Of a stretch of 64,000 nucleotides of DNA, positions 7,713 through 15,155 are shown in pieces. The notes beneath the pieces were generated by a model. It worked only from the letters and a program-made list of their open reading frames with translations, was not told the origin of the DNA and ran no database searches. The stretch's first letter is position 1. The number at the start of each line of letters is the position of its first letter. This stretch comes from Ampullimonas aquatilis. Its GTDB lineage: Bacteria > Pseudomonadota > Gammaproteobacteria > Burkholderiales > Burkholderiaceae_D. The translations under genes and the position numbers were made by a program. The stretch is taken from positions 2,728,001-2,792,000 of the forward strand of contig NZ_CP183834.1 in assembly GCF_049675895.1 (NCBI RefSeq), in the 5' to 3' direction.

Positions 7713-8297
7713 TTAGTTGACGCGGGGTTTGCGATAAGTGGCAAATTTCTCACGAAACTTGGCCAGCTTGGGCGCAATGACAACAGTGCAGTAGTCTTCG
7801 TACGGATGATGAATGTAGTACTGCTGATGATAATCTTCAGCCGCAAAGTAGTTTTTGAGCGGTGCCACTTCGGTAACAATCGGGCTGGCAAAAACTTGCG
7901 AGTCGGTCATTTCATTGATCAGCTTTTCAGCCGTTTCTTTCTGCTCCTGGGAGTGATAGAAAATGGCAGAACGATACTGCGTGCCCACATCGGCACCTTG
8001 ACGATTCAAGGTCGTAGCATCATGGACCACAAAAAAGATCTTTAAGATATCCTCATAACTGATGGAATCCTGATCAAACACAATCCGCACCACTTCAGCA
8101 TGACCAGTTTGTCCACCACACACCTGTGCGTAGGTCGGGTTATCAACATGGCCACCGGCGTATCCTGACTCAACATCAATCACGCCCTTTAATTCGGCAA
8201 ATACAGCATCAAGACACCAGAAGCAGCCACCCGCTAATGTTGCAATGCCAATGACAATTTTTTGTGTAAGAGACTGGTCTGTAGACTGAGCTTGCAT
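7713..8297 (-). CDS. msrA: Peptide methionine (S)-S-oxide reductase MsrA
   Basis: MsrA reduces the S epimer of methionine sulfoxide in damaged proteins, using thioredoxin. The 194 residues contain the catalytic motif GGCFWCLDAVF (reactive Cys near residue 26), VESGYAGGHVDNPTYAQVCGGQTGHAEVV split over the active-site region, and QYRSAIFYHS. YHQQYY and the C-terminal part follow. The N-terminus has about 15 extra residues before the conserved core and may be a weak export signal or simply an extension. It is monocistronic, with an inverted repeat about 60 bases upstream and an intergenic repeat directly behind the stop. Confidence 0.95.
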   Translation of the reverse strand: MQAQSTDQSLTQKIVIGIATLAGGCFWCLDAVFAELKGVIDVESGYAGGHVDNPTYAQVCGGQTGHAEVVRIVFDQDSISYEDILKIFFVVHDATTLNRQGADVGTQYRSAIFYHSQEQKETAEKLINEMTDSQVFASPIVTEVAPLKNYFAAEDYHQQYYIHHPYEDYCTVVIAPKLAKFREKFATYRKPRVN

Positions 8298-8358
8298 GGG
8301 TATTTCCCTTTTATTAATAGACCGTAATTTACCCGAAATACGGGACTTTCAACGGCAC

Positions 8359-8400
8359 TATTACACCATATCCCGCGAGATTAGCGAATAAGGTGTAATA
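8359..8400. promoter_or_regulatory. Inverted repeat upstream of msrA
   Basis: TATTACACC (8359-8367) and GGTGTAATA (8392-8400) are perfect 9-bp inverted arms 24 bases apart, beginning 62 bases upstream of the msrA start. This could be a paired operator or looped hairpin. The rest of the 508-base gap 8298-8805 holds a 65-codon minus-strand open frame that I do not accept as a gene, and the sigma-54 promoter listed separately. Confidence 0.45.
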
Positions 8401-8750
8401 CTTTTACAGCCCAAAACACCAGCAAAGACGCATCAATTGACATTCTGGCAAGTAAATTGACAATCAACCGAACCATTTTTTGTGCAACACACAATCCGCT
8501 CGATTTTCCGGTCACTTTCCCATTTGCCACCACGTATTAGCAAGCGTATCAACAGTGGCTGTCCACCCGCCAAGAAGTCGTAGCTATCAGGTGTAGCCAA
8601 AAAATAGCCGCTACTAATCGCACAATCCAAATCTGGGGCAAACCATCATTGTGCGTAGCAATAAAATCTTGCCGGATAACTTTACACACTGTTCCCACAA
8701 CACTGCCAAACAAATATCTAACCTATTGTTTTTTAATTAAAAAATCAACA

Positions 8751-8765
8751 TGGCACAGTTATGGC
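8751..8765 (+). promoter_or_regulatory. Sigma-54 promoter
   Basis: TGGCACA, four bases, then TGGC places the invariant GG and GC at exactly the -24/-12 spacing, with one departure from the TTGC consensus. An AT-rich stretch lies just upstream. Transcription would begin near 8777, about 30 bases before the small gene at 8806. It is the only well-spaced sigma-54 site I found between genes here. Confidence 0.65.
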
Positions 8766-8805
8766 TTATGGATAAACGAAACAGAATTATCGATTTGGGG
8801 AAATC

Positions 8806-8991
8806 ATGAAAAAAACTTTCTTTGCAGTCTATGCAATGGCCACCATCCTGCTGATGAAGCCGGACATGACAGTCAGAACTTTGATGACAGATCCAATTGG
8901 TGCGCTTTCTACCATCAATCTTTCTTTTACTGATGACAAAGCATTGACTGCACTTGATGATACGCGCTCTGGTTTGGGATTGAGCCGCTAA
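8806..8991 (+). CDS. Small exported or membrane peptide of unknown function
   Basis: The 61-residue product begins MKKTFFAVYAMATILL, which resembles a signal peptide or single membrane anchor. A polar rest follows (MTDPIGALSTINLSF, then TDDKALTALDDTRSGLGLSR). I do not recognise it. The case for a real gene is contextual: a well-spaced sigma-54 promoter about 40 bases upstream, a GGGGAAATC ribosome binding site directly ahead of the ATG, and an intrinsic terminator 30 bases behind the stop. An N-terminal export signal on a sigma-54-driven small gene suggests an envelope or secreted peptide. Dependence on an enhancer-binding activator is expected, but none is encoded nearby. Confidence 0.7.
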   Translation: MKKTFFAVYAMATILLMKPDMTVRTLMTDPIGALSTINLSFTDDKALTALDDTRSGLGLSR

Positions 8992-9020
8992 ATTCTGTTC
9001 GTAACGATTGATCAGGGATT

Positions 9021-9045
9021 AGACGCCTTCGGGCGTCTTTTTTTT
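9021..9045 (+). terminator. Intrinsic terminator of the small peptide gene
   Basis: AGACGCC and GGGCGTCT form a 7-bp stem around a TTC loop (9021-9038), followed by a run of T. Confidence 0.85.
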
Positions 9046-9098
9046 GCCTATTGCAATGTCGGCAAATTAACGCAGGACATCCGCTGGATTGAACAACA

Positions 9099-9124
9099 AA
9101 AGGCCCGCAAATTAGCGAGCCTTT
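9099..9124 (-). terminator. Intrinsic terminator of the peroxiredoxin gene
   Basis: On the minus strand AAAGGCTCGC pairs with GCGGGCCTTT (10 bp, one G-T pair) around a 6-base loop, followed by TTTG. It lies 41 bases beyond the stop of the peroxiredoxin gene. Confidence 0.65.
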
Positions 9125-9164
9125 AAAGAGTCTACACAGATGCGTCAATTGCTTCAACACCGCC

Positions 9165-9803
9165 TTATTTATTGGGTTGCGGTGTGACACGCAAATAAGG
9201 TGTCAACGCGGTATAACCTTTTGGATACTTCTGTTTGATCACTGCCTCGTCCTTGACGGACAGCGGGATAATCACATCATCGCCCTCTTTCCAGTTGCCT
9301 GGCGTGGCCACAGTATAGCCATCTGACAATTGCAGCGCGTCCACGACCCGTAATACCTCATCAAAATTACGCCCTGTTGTCAGAGGGTAAGTGATGATCA
9401 GTCGGACTTTTTTGTTCGGATCAATAATGAACAAAGAACGCACGGTCACTGTCTCGGACTGATTGGGATGAATCATGTCATAGAGCGTTGCCACTTTACG
9501 ATCTGCATCGGCAATGATGGGGAAATTCACGACAGTTTTCTGAGTACTTTCAATATCCTTGATCCAGCCCAGATGAGACTCAGCACCATCCACAGATAAT
9601 GCAATGGCTTTGACATTGCGTTTGTCAAACTCAGGTTTTAGCTTTGCTGTCAGACCCAATTCTGTAGTACAAACAGGTGTGTAGTCAGCAGGATGCGAAA
9701 ACAGGATGCCCCAGCCGTTACCAAGCCATTCATGAAACTTGATTTTGCCTAAAGATGTATCTTGTTCAAAATCTGGCGCGATATCGCCGAGTCTGATTGT
9801 CAT
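9165..9803 (-). CDS. 1-Cys peroxiredoxin (Prx6-type, AhpC/TSA family)
   Basis: This thiol peroxidase reduces hydrogen peroxide and organic hydroperoxides in the cytoplasm. The 212 residues carry the peroxidatic motif SHPADYTPVCTTELG with Cys45 and its Thr partner. The long C-terminal arm (RVVDALQLSDGYTVATPGNW) is typical of the Prx6 branch. No second conserved Cys is seen in the usual resolving place. The ATG at 9803 has AAGGAG 6 bases ahead; an in-frame start 33 bases upstream is less likely. It is monocistronic with its own terminator, divergent from the yqjD-like gene. Confidence 0.93.
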   Translation of the reverse strand: MTIRLGDIAPDFEQDTSLGKIKFHEWLGNGWGILFSHPADYTPVCTTELGLTAKLKPEFDKRNVKAIALSVDGAESHLGWIKDIESTQKTVVNFPIIADADRKVATLYDMIHPNQSETVTVRSLFIIDPNKKVRLIITYPLTTGRNFDEVLRVVDALQLSDGYTVATPGNWKEGDDVIIPLSVKDEAVIKQKYPKGYTALTPYLRVTPQPNK

Positions 9804-9925
9804 ATTGTGCTCCTTGTGAGATGGACGGATCTTCATTATTCCTCCGCCCTTATCCGGATTGAACTATTTTTTTGCTCACCTCTCATAGCTTTTAGATATA
9901 TAGAAGTTTTTTAACAGGAGAAACC

Positions 9926-10201
9926 ATGTCTGATCTTAAAAATACGATTGCCGATGCTGAAGAACTGTTGGCCCAAGCTGCCAATGCTACCGGCGACAAA
10001 GCTCAGGAACTACGCGAGTCGGCGCTGAAAAAACTGAAAATGGCCAAAGACAAGATTCTTGATCTGCAAGATGTGGTCGTTGACAAAAGCAAGGCCGCAG
10101 CGCGTGCCACGGATGATTATGTCCACGACAATCCTTGGAAGGCGATTGGCATTGCCGCAGGAGTGGGCGTCGTGCTGGGTTTGTTGCTCAATCGCAAGTA
10201 A
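9926..10201 (+). CDS. YqjD/ElaB-type DUF883 membrane-anchored protein
   Basis: The 91-residue product has an amphipathic helical N-terminal part rich in Ala, Lys and Glu (coiled-coil-like, about 1-65), then the family motif DDYVHDNPWKAIGIAAGVG. One C-terminal membrane segment ends in GLLLNRK. E. coli relatives (YqjD, ElaB) anchor to the inner membrane and bind ribosomes in stationary phase; whether that holds here is inference. ACAGGAG precedes the ATG. It leads a three-gene set matching E. coli yqjD-yqjE-yqjK in order. Confidence 0.85.
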   Translation: MSDLKNTIADAEELLAQAANATGDKAQELRESALKKLKMAKDKILDLQDVVVDKSKAAARATDDYVHDNPWKAIGIAAGVGVVLGLLLNRK

Positions 10202-10267
10202 TGACGTTTCATCGCTCGTTGCAGTCGGTTGGTTTGACACCGACTGCTGCCCACTTTTTAGGCACCA

Positions 10268-10711
10268 ATGACACGATCTTCCAGCATTTTTGACTCCGCC
10301 AAAGGGCTGATCAGCCATTTGATTGGCTTGTTTTCCACCCGGCTTGAATTGGCGGCCATGGAGCTGGATGAGCATAAGTCGCAATTTGCCAGGTTGCTGG
10401 TTGCTGGCTTGATCAGTGGCATCGCCTTGTTATTGGCATTGTTTTTTCTGTCGGCCTTCATCATCGTGGCCTTGTGGGATACCAATCGCTTGCTTGCCAT
10501 TGGTGGCGTAGCCTTGTTTTATTTAGTCATTGCGCTGTTTTTTGGCCAACGCGCAATAGCATTATCACAACATGAAGGTGGCTTGTTCCCCATGACTTTA
10601 GGCGAACTGAAAAAAGATATGATCCTGCTAAAACAGGCGGGACAAAACACTGCTGAAGAAGATATAGAACCCCCATCGGCTAACAAAACCGATGAGGAGT
10701 CACGCGGATGA
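10268..10711 (+). CDS. YqjE-like phage-holin-superfamily membrane protein
   Basis: The 147-residue product has an amphipathic N-terminus (SAKGLISHLIGLFSTRLELAAMELDEHK), two strong membrane segments at about 45-70 and 77-95, and a polar acidic tail. This is the layout of the YqjE/holin-X group of inner-membrane proteins. Their function is not established. Its stop overlaps the next ATG by 4 bases, so it is co-translated with the YqjK-like gene. Confidence 0.8.
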   Translation: MTRSSSIFDSAKGLISHLIGLFSTRLELAAMELDEHKSQFARLLVAGLISGIALLLALFFLSAFIIVALWDTNRLLAIGGVALFYLVIALFFGQRAIALSQHEGGLFPMTLGELKKDMILLKQAGQNTAEEDIEPPSANKTDEESRG

Positions 10712-11103
10712 ATCCGCAAGATCGTCAGGCACGCAAAGCGTTATTACAAACTCAAGCTGCATTGGAGCGCATTGAGCTGGTTCAATCTTTAAACATGCTG
10801 AAGACTGGAACCAGCAAACTTGGCATGACCAGCTCTGTTCTTGCGCAACTCACCAAAGGTATGAATCTACGACATCTTGTCAGTGCTTCAAGCGTGTTGA
10901 AGCAATTGCCAATCATGAGCAGCCTGGTGCGGATTGTTTTTACTACCTTGATAGCTCGAAAAAGTGGCAGCAAACTGGGGTGCATCGCTAAACTGGGCCT
11001 GTTTGGTGCTATCGCCTATTGGGGTTGGCGTACTTTCAGCAACCAATCACATCACACCAACAAACCAACCACCGGCCATTGGGAAGAAACTCATACAGAT
11101 TAA
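10708..11103 (+). CDS. YqjK-like protein, third gene of the yqjDEK-type set
   Basis: The 131-residue basic protein has a helical N-terminus (RQARKALLQTQAALERIEL) and one C-terminal hydrophobic stretch (LGLFGAIAYWGWRTF). Identification as YqjK-like rests on position after YqjD- and YqjE-like genes and on general shape; direct similarity is weak. It overlaps the previous gene by 4 bases. Its stop codon lies inside the left edge of an intergenic repeat. Confidence 0.65.
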   Translation: MNPQDRQARKALLQTQAALERIELVQSLNMLKTGTSKLGMTSSVLAQLTKGMNLRHLVSASSVLKQLPIMSSLVRIVFTTLIARKSGSKLGCIAKLGLFGAIAYWGWRTFSNQSHHTNKPTTGHWEETHTD

Positions 11104-11172
11104 TACTGGCAGGGTGTATTTTAAATTAACCAATAAATACGCACTATATAAACCAGTTGATTCACATACTCC
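11101..11172 (+). repeat. 72-bp AT-rich intergenic repeat (copy B)
   Basis: It aligns without gaps over 72 bases to the copy at 29195-29266. The central 35 bases agree at 27 positions, and TACTGG near the left end and CATACTCC at the right end fall at the same offsets. Arms AGGGTGTATTT (11111-11121) and AAATACGCACT (11135-11145) are imperfect inverted repeats. It begins on the stop codon of the yqjK-like gene. Confidence 0.55.
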
Positions 11173-11248
11173 TTAACAAATTGATATAAAGCCACTTGCA
11201 ATTGACTTGTTTTTATTAATCTAAGGTTAAAAAATCGGTCAGACTTTG

Positions 11249-12748
11249 TTACAGGCCCAGCTCATTCCAGAAAGCATCAATTTTCTGTTTGACGCCAATA
11301 TCCATTTCAATAGGGCGTCCCCACTCTCTACCCGTTTCACCCGGCCATTTATTGGTGGCATCGATGCCCATTTTGGAGCCCAGCCCTGACACCGGCGACG
11401 CAAAGTCCAGATAATCAATCGGTGTCTGATCCACCATCACCGTATCGCGCAAAGGATCAACTCGCGTCGTGATCGCCCAAATGACTTCCTTCCAATCGCG
11501 AATGTTCACATCCTCATCCACCACAATAATGAACTTGGTATACATGAATTGCCGCAAAAAGCTCCACACTCCAAACATCACCCGCTTGGCATGCCCTGCA
11601 TAACTCTTGCGCAGCTGCACCACGGCCAGTCGGTAACTGCAGCCTTCGGGCGGCAGATAAAAATCGGTGATTTCACTAAACTGCTTTTGCAGGATAGGCA
11701 CAAATACTTCATTTAATGCCACGCCCAGAATAGCAGGTTCATCCGGCGGTTTACCGGTATAGGTCGAGTGATAAATGGGATCACGGCGCATGGTGATGCG
11801 ATCAATGGTAAATACCGGAAACCAGTCCTGTTCATTGTAATAACCGGTGTGGTCACCAAACGGCCCTTCCAGCGCATGCTCATAACCACTCGAATGCTGC
11901 AGATCAGGCTGAATATGGCCTTCCAGCACAATTTCGGCACTGGCTGGTACTTGCAAGTCATTACCAATGCAAGCTGTCAACTCAGTACGAGCTCCTCGCA
12001 ATAAGCCTGCAAACTGATATTCAGACAAAGAATCAGGCACTGGCGTCACCGCGCCCAGGATCGTCGCTGGATCGGCACCCAACACGACTGACAGAGGAAA
12101 GGGCTGACCCGGATTGGCCAGGGCAAACTCACGAAAGTCCAGCGCCCCACCACGATGCGCCAACCAGCGCATGATCACCTTGTTGCGTGCCATCACTTGC
12201 TGGCGGTATATCCCCAGATTTTGACGTTTACGGGCGTGCGCGACATTTTGTGGGCCACGTGTCACGACCAGACCCCAGGTAATCAAGGGGGCGACATCTC
12301 CTGGCCAGCAGGTCTGGACTGGCAAACGCGCCAGATCAACCTCATTGCCTTCCCAAACAATCTCATGACAGGACGCCCCCTTGAGCACTTTGGGGGCCAT
12401 ATCCCAAACCGCCTTGGCCATCTGCCAGAGTTTGCCAACTTCACGCAAAGCTCGGGGCGGTTCCGGCTCTTTTAACGCAGCCAGTACTCGCCCCACATCG
12501 CGCAAGTCATCCAAAGATTCGGCGCCCATACCCAGTGCGACACGCCGCGTTGTACCAAACAGATTGGTCAACACCGGCATATCACTTTCTTTCACTTTGC
12601 TAAATAATAGCGCCGGGCCTGCCTGCCGCAATACGCGATCACTAATTTCCGTTATTTCCAGCTTGGGTGAAACGGGCAAATCAATCTGTTTAAGCTCCCC
12701 CATTCGAGCCAGCTGATTGGCAAAATCTCTTAAATCTTTATATTTCAT
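11249..12748 (-). CDS. ubiD: 4-hydroxy-3-polyprenylbenzoate decarboxylase UbiD
   Basis: UbiD removes the carboxyl group from the polyprenylated ring in ubiquinone synthesis, using the prenylated flavin made by UbiX. The 499 residues match the E. coli enzyme in length. They start MKYKDLRDFANQLARMGEL and contain ITWGLVVTRGP, LGADPATIL and EGPFGDHTGYYNE (the metal and active-site region). HAKRVMFGVWSFLRQFMYTK and GIDATNKWPGE follow. The frame opens 12 codons earlier, but the chosen Met matches the family N-terminus; its ribosome binding site is poor. It stands alone, with no ubiX nearby. Confidence 0.95.
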   Translation of the reverse strand: MKYKDLRDFANQLARMGELKQIDLPVSPKLEITEISDRVLRQAGPALLFSKVKESDMPVLTNLFGTTRRVALGMGAESLDDLRDVGRVLAALKEPEPPRALREVGKLWQMAKAVWDMAPKVLKGASCHEIVWEGNEVDLARLPVQTCWPGDVAPLITWGLVVTRGPQNVAHARKRQNLGIYRQQVMARNKVIMRWLAHRGGALDFREFALANPGQPFPLSVVLGADPATILGAVTPVPDSLSEYQFAGLLRGARTELTACIGNDLQVPASAEIVLEGHIQPDLQHSSGYEHALEGPFGDHTGYYNEQDWFPVFTIDRITMRRDPIYHSTYTGKPPDEPAILGVALNEVFVPILQKQFSEITDFYLPPEGCSYRLAVVQLRKSYAGHAKRVMFGVWSFLRQFMYTKFIIVVDEDVNIRDWKEVIWAITTRVDPLRDTVMVDQTPIDYLDFASPVSGLGSKMGIDATNKWPGETGREWGRPIEMDIGVKQKIDAFWNELGL

Positions 12749-13083
12749 CGTTTTAAATAATAGAAACTTATTGAACTCAATCAAATCCCATTAGGGTATT
12801 ACCCGTATGTCTTCAATCAGAGTGCTGAATAGTTCGGCAAAAAACGGACATTCTTTATACAAAAATAAGTATAAGAAAACTGGTCTATATAATTGACGAA
12901 GTGATTTGTGCCCCCTAGACTACGCTCAAATTCGAGAAAAGCGCTTTTGCTTCATGTTTTTTGGCTTCTAACACGACGAGTCAAACCTTAATAACCCACG
13001 TTCAACGACTTTTACCCCAAAGACGATTCATACCGAAATCGCAGAATATATAAAAGTGGTTGGCTCTTTTTTTGGGGAAATAG
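12749..13083. other. Divergent intergenic region, ubiD to lytic transglycosylase
   Basis: This 335-base AT-rich gap separates two divergent genes and must hold both promoters. The only structured element I see is the 12-bp palindrome AAAAGCGCTTTT at 12937-12948. No reading frame or RNA gene is supported. Confidence 0.4.
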
Positions 13084-14112
13084 ATGAATACGAGCATGAA
13101 TCTTAAACCGATTCATGAAGCGCCAATTTTGCTCTTTTTCAAAGACTGCAAATCCGGCCTCATGACCTGCCTGCATAATACTCTCACCATCATTGGTATT
13201 GGTGTGCTTTGCGTGATTCTTTCTATATGGATACGTCCAACGCTGATTGAAACTGCTGTTCATAGTGGACTGGAATTCATTGCAGAAGAATTTGACCGCG
13301 TCGCATCCATTGATCGCAATGACATTCTTGCCCAAGAGGCTGATGACAGTACCATGTCCTCCTCGGTATCACGATCAATTCACATGATAGCTAGCTTCTT
13401 TACCAAATCGACTAACGATGGCAAAGCTGCTACCAAAGACGACTTTACCCCTGAAGTTGATAACAATGCCGACAATGTAATTGATGCCCAACTAAAAACC
13501 AAACCACAAACCCTGGTTTCAAATTATATTGCTCGTCGCTTCCACCTCGCACAGGAAGCCACTGATCTACTGGTTAGCGAGGCTTATCTTGTTGGGAAAG
13601 AAAAATCCATTGATCCCCATTTGATTCTTGGCGTGATGGCCGTGGAATCGGGTTTTAATCCATTTGCTGAAAGTGGTGTGGGTGCGCAAGGCATCATGCA
13701 AGTCATGTCAAAAGTTCATCAAGAAAAATTTGAGAACTTTGGTGGTGTCAAAGCTGCACTGGATCCTTTAGCCAATTTACGGGTAGGTGTGCAGATTCTC
13801 AAGGACTGTATCGCTCGTGGCGGCTCGCTGGAAGCCGGTCTACGTTGTTATGTCGGCTCAACAACTGAAGGTGACGGTGGCTATGGCGTTAAAGTCATTG
13901 CTGAATACAATCGTCTGCGTGATGTTGCGCGTGGCAAACCGGTTAACTTTACCGCGCCACCATTGCCTTTGCCAACTGTCAAGGCGGCGATTCCTAATCA
14001 AAATCAGATCAATCACCCAGATGCGGCAGATGACAGCAAATCCAGAGAAGCCAATGAAGCTCAGTCGCTACGAATAGAAAACGACGCTATTAGCATCAAG
14101 AAAGCCGCCTGA
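13084..14112 (+). CDS. Membrane-anchored lytic transglycosylase (SLT-type)
   Basis: This enzyme cleaves peptidoglycan glycan strands in the periplasm. The 342 residues have a membrane segment at about 37-55 (LTIIGIGVLCVILSIWI), a variable linker, and a transglycosylase domain at about 165-290. The catalytic Glu188 is in GVMAVESGFNP, with ESGVGAQGIMQVM and DPLANLRVGVQIL behind it. The usual RYNG motif reads RCYVGS. The C-terminal tail is low in complexity. A GGGG stretch lies ahead of the ATG. A strong terminator follows 15 bases after the stop. Confidence 0.9.
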   Translation: MNTSMNLKPIHEAPILLFFKDCKSGLMTCLHNTLTIIGIGVLCVILSIWIRPTLIETAVHSGLEFIAEEFDRVASIDRNDILAQEADDSTMSSSVSRSIHMIASFFTKSTNDGKAATKDDFTPEVDNNADNVIDAQLKTKPQTLVSNYIARRFHLAQEATDLLVSEAYLVGKEKSIDPHLILGVMAVESGFNPFAESGVGAQGIMQVMSKVHQEKFENFGGVKAALDPLANLRVGVQILKDCIARGGSLEAGLRCYVGSTTEGDGGYGVKVIAEYNRLRDVARGKPVNFTAPPLPLPTVKAAIPNQNQINHPDAADDSKSREANEAQSLRIENDAISIKKAA

Positions 14113-14127
14113 ATGAACGACAGAAAT

Positions 14128-14166
14128 AACAATAAAAAACCGGCTTGAAGCCGGTTTTTTATTGTT
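14128..14166. terminator. Strong bidirectional terminator
   Basis: Perfect 17-bp arms (14128-14144 and 14150-14166) with a CCGGC/GCCGG core, a 5-base loop, and A- and T-tracts on either side. It ends the transglycosylase transcript on one strand and the long pil-rib-nusB run on the other. Confidence 0.92.
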
Positions 14167-14180
14167 TAAGAATGGGTTCA

Positions 14181-14615
14181 TTATCTGTTTTTGGCGTGCT
14201 CAATTTCAGCCTGACGAACTTCCAGGGCAAATTTATCCAATACACCGTTGACATACTTATAACCGTCCAAACCGCCAAAAGTTTTAGCAAGTTCAACGGC
14301 TTCATTAATCACCACGCGATAAGGAATATCAAGCATATTACGCAGCTCATAAGTACCCAACCACAAAATCGCCTTTTCAATCGGCGATAAATCCTCTACT
14401 GGACGATCCAATAAGGGTTGTAAACCAATACTCAACCCACCAACTTGCTCAATCACCCCATAAAACAGTTGTTTGTAAAGCGCCAGATCGGCTTTATCAA
14501 ATCCAGGGGTACTACGTAAATTGGCATCAATCACACCAGGCTCATTTTGAGAGAGTTGCCATTGATACAAGCCTTGTAAAGCGAGTTCTCTGGACTTGCG
14601 GCGGGCACTTTTCAT
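14181..14615 (-). CDS. nusB: Transcription antitermination factor NusB
   Basis: NusB binds boxA RNA with NusE (S10) and supports antitermination in rRNA operons. The 144-residue all-helical protein has the family N-terminus SARRKSRELALQGLYQWQLS and the motif AILWLGTYELR. VVINEAVELAKTFGG and YKYVNGVLDK follow. It starts 6 bases after ribH, the common ribH-nusB arrangement, and is the last gene before the terminator at 14128-14166. Confidence 0.97.
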   Translation of the reverse strand: MKSARRKSRELALQGLYQWQLSQNEPGVIDANLRSTPGFDKADLALYKQLFYGVIEQVGGLSIGLQPLLDRPVEDLSPIEKAILWLGTYELRNMLDIPYRVVINEAVELAKTFGGLDGYKYVNGVLDKFALEVRQAEIEHAKNR

Positions 14616-14621
14616 AAGGTC

Positions 14622-15098
14622 TTAACCCTCGTCTTTCAGACTATCGAGCATACCGACAAGATTAGCCATCTCAACCGCCACCTTGGCTGCCTCTTTACCT
14701 TTGACCACCATTCTGGCTTCGGCTTGAGCATCATTTTCTGTCGTCAACACAGCGTTCGCAACCGGGATACCAAAATCAAGGATGACACGTGAAATTCCTG
14801 CACCGCTTTCATTGGCGACCAATTCAAAATGATAGGTTTCACCGCGAATCACTGCACCTAAGGCAATCAACGCATCAAACTGACCCGATTCGGCCATCTG
14901 AGACAAAGCTAATGGAATTTCTAACGCGCCTGGCACAGTCACCAACAAAATATCCTGACCCGCGACACCTAGCTTGCCCAACTCATCCATACAGGCTTCT
15001 TTGAGCCCCTCCACCACAGCCTCGTTAAAGCGTGCCTGCACAATACCAATACGCATCCCCTCGGCCGCCATATTAGGACTTACATAACCGGTTTCCAT
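14622..15098 (-). CDS. ribH: 6,7-dimethyl-8-ribityllumazine synthase
   Basis: RibH joins 3,4-dihydroxy-2-butanone 4-phosphate with the ribitylamino-pyrimidine to form lumazine, the second-last step of riboflavin synthesis. The 158 residues contain GIVQARFNE, VPGALEIPLA, LGAVIRGETYHFE (catalytic His region) and GIPVANAVLTTE. The Met at 15098 is chosen because AAAGGA lies 6 bases ahead. The frame opens 12 codons further upstream, but those residues do not resemble the family. It follows ribBX by 57 bases. Confidence 0.96.
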   Translation of the reverse strand: METGYVSPNMAAEGMRIGIVQARFNEAVVEGLKEACMDELGKLGVAGQDILLVTVPGALEIPLALSQMAESGQFDALIALGAVIRGETYHFELVANESGAGISRVILDFGIPVANAVLTTENDAQAEARMVVKGKEAAKVAVEMANLVGMLDSLKDEG

Positions 15099-15155
15099 AT
15101 ACATCCTTTTAAAAACTATATTAGTTGTGATCAATCAGCCATCGATCACAGAACA

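Noticed and set aside
8433..8630. 65-codon minus-strand open frame starting with TTG upstream of the small peptide gene
   Set aside because: No ribosome binding site, no recognisable family, and an odd composition with several Cys near the end. It may be a decayed remnant but I cannot support a gene.
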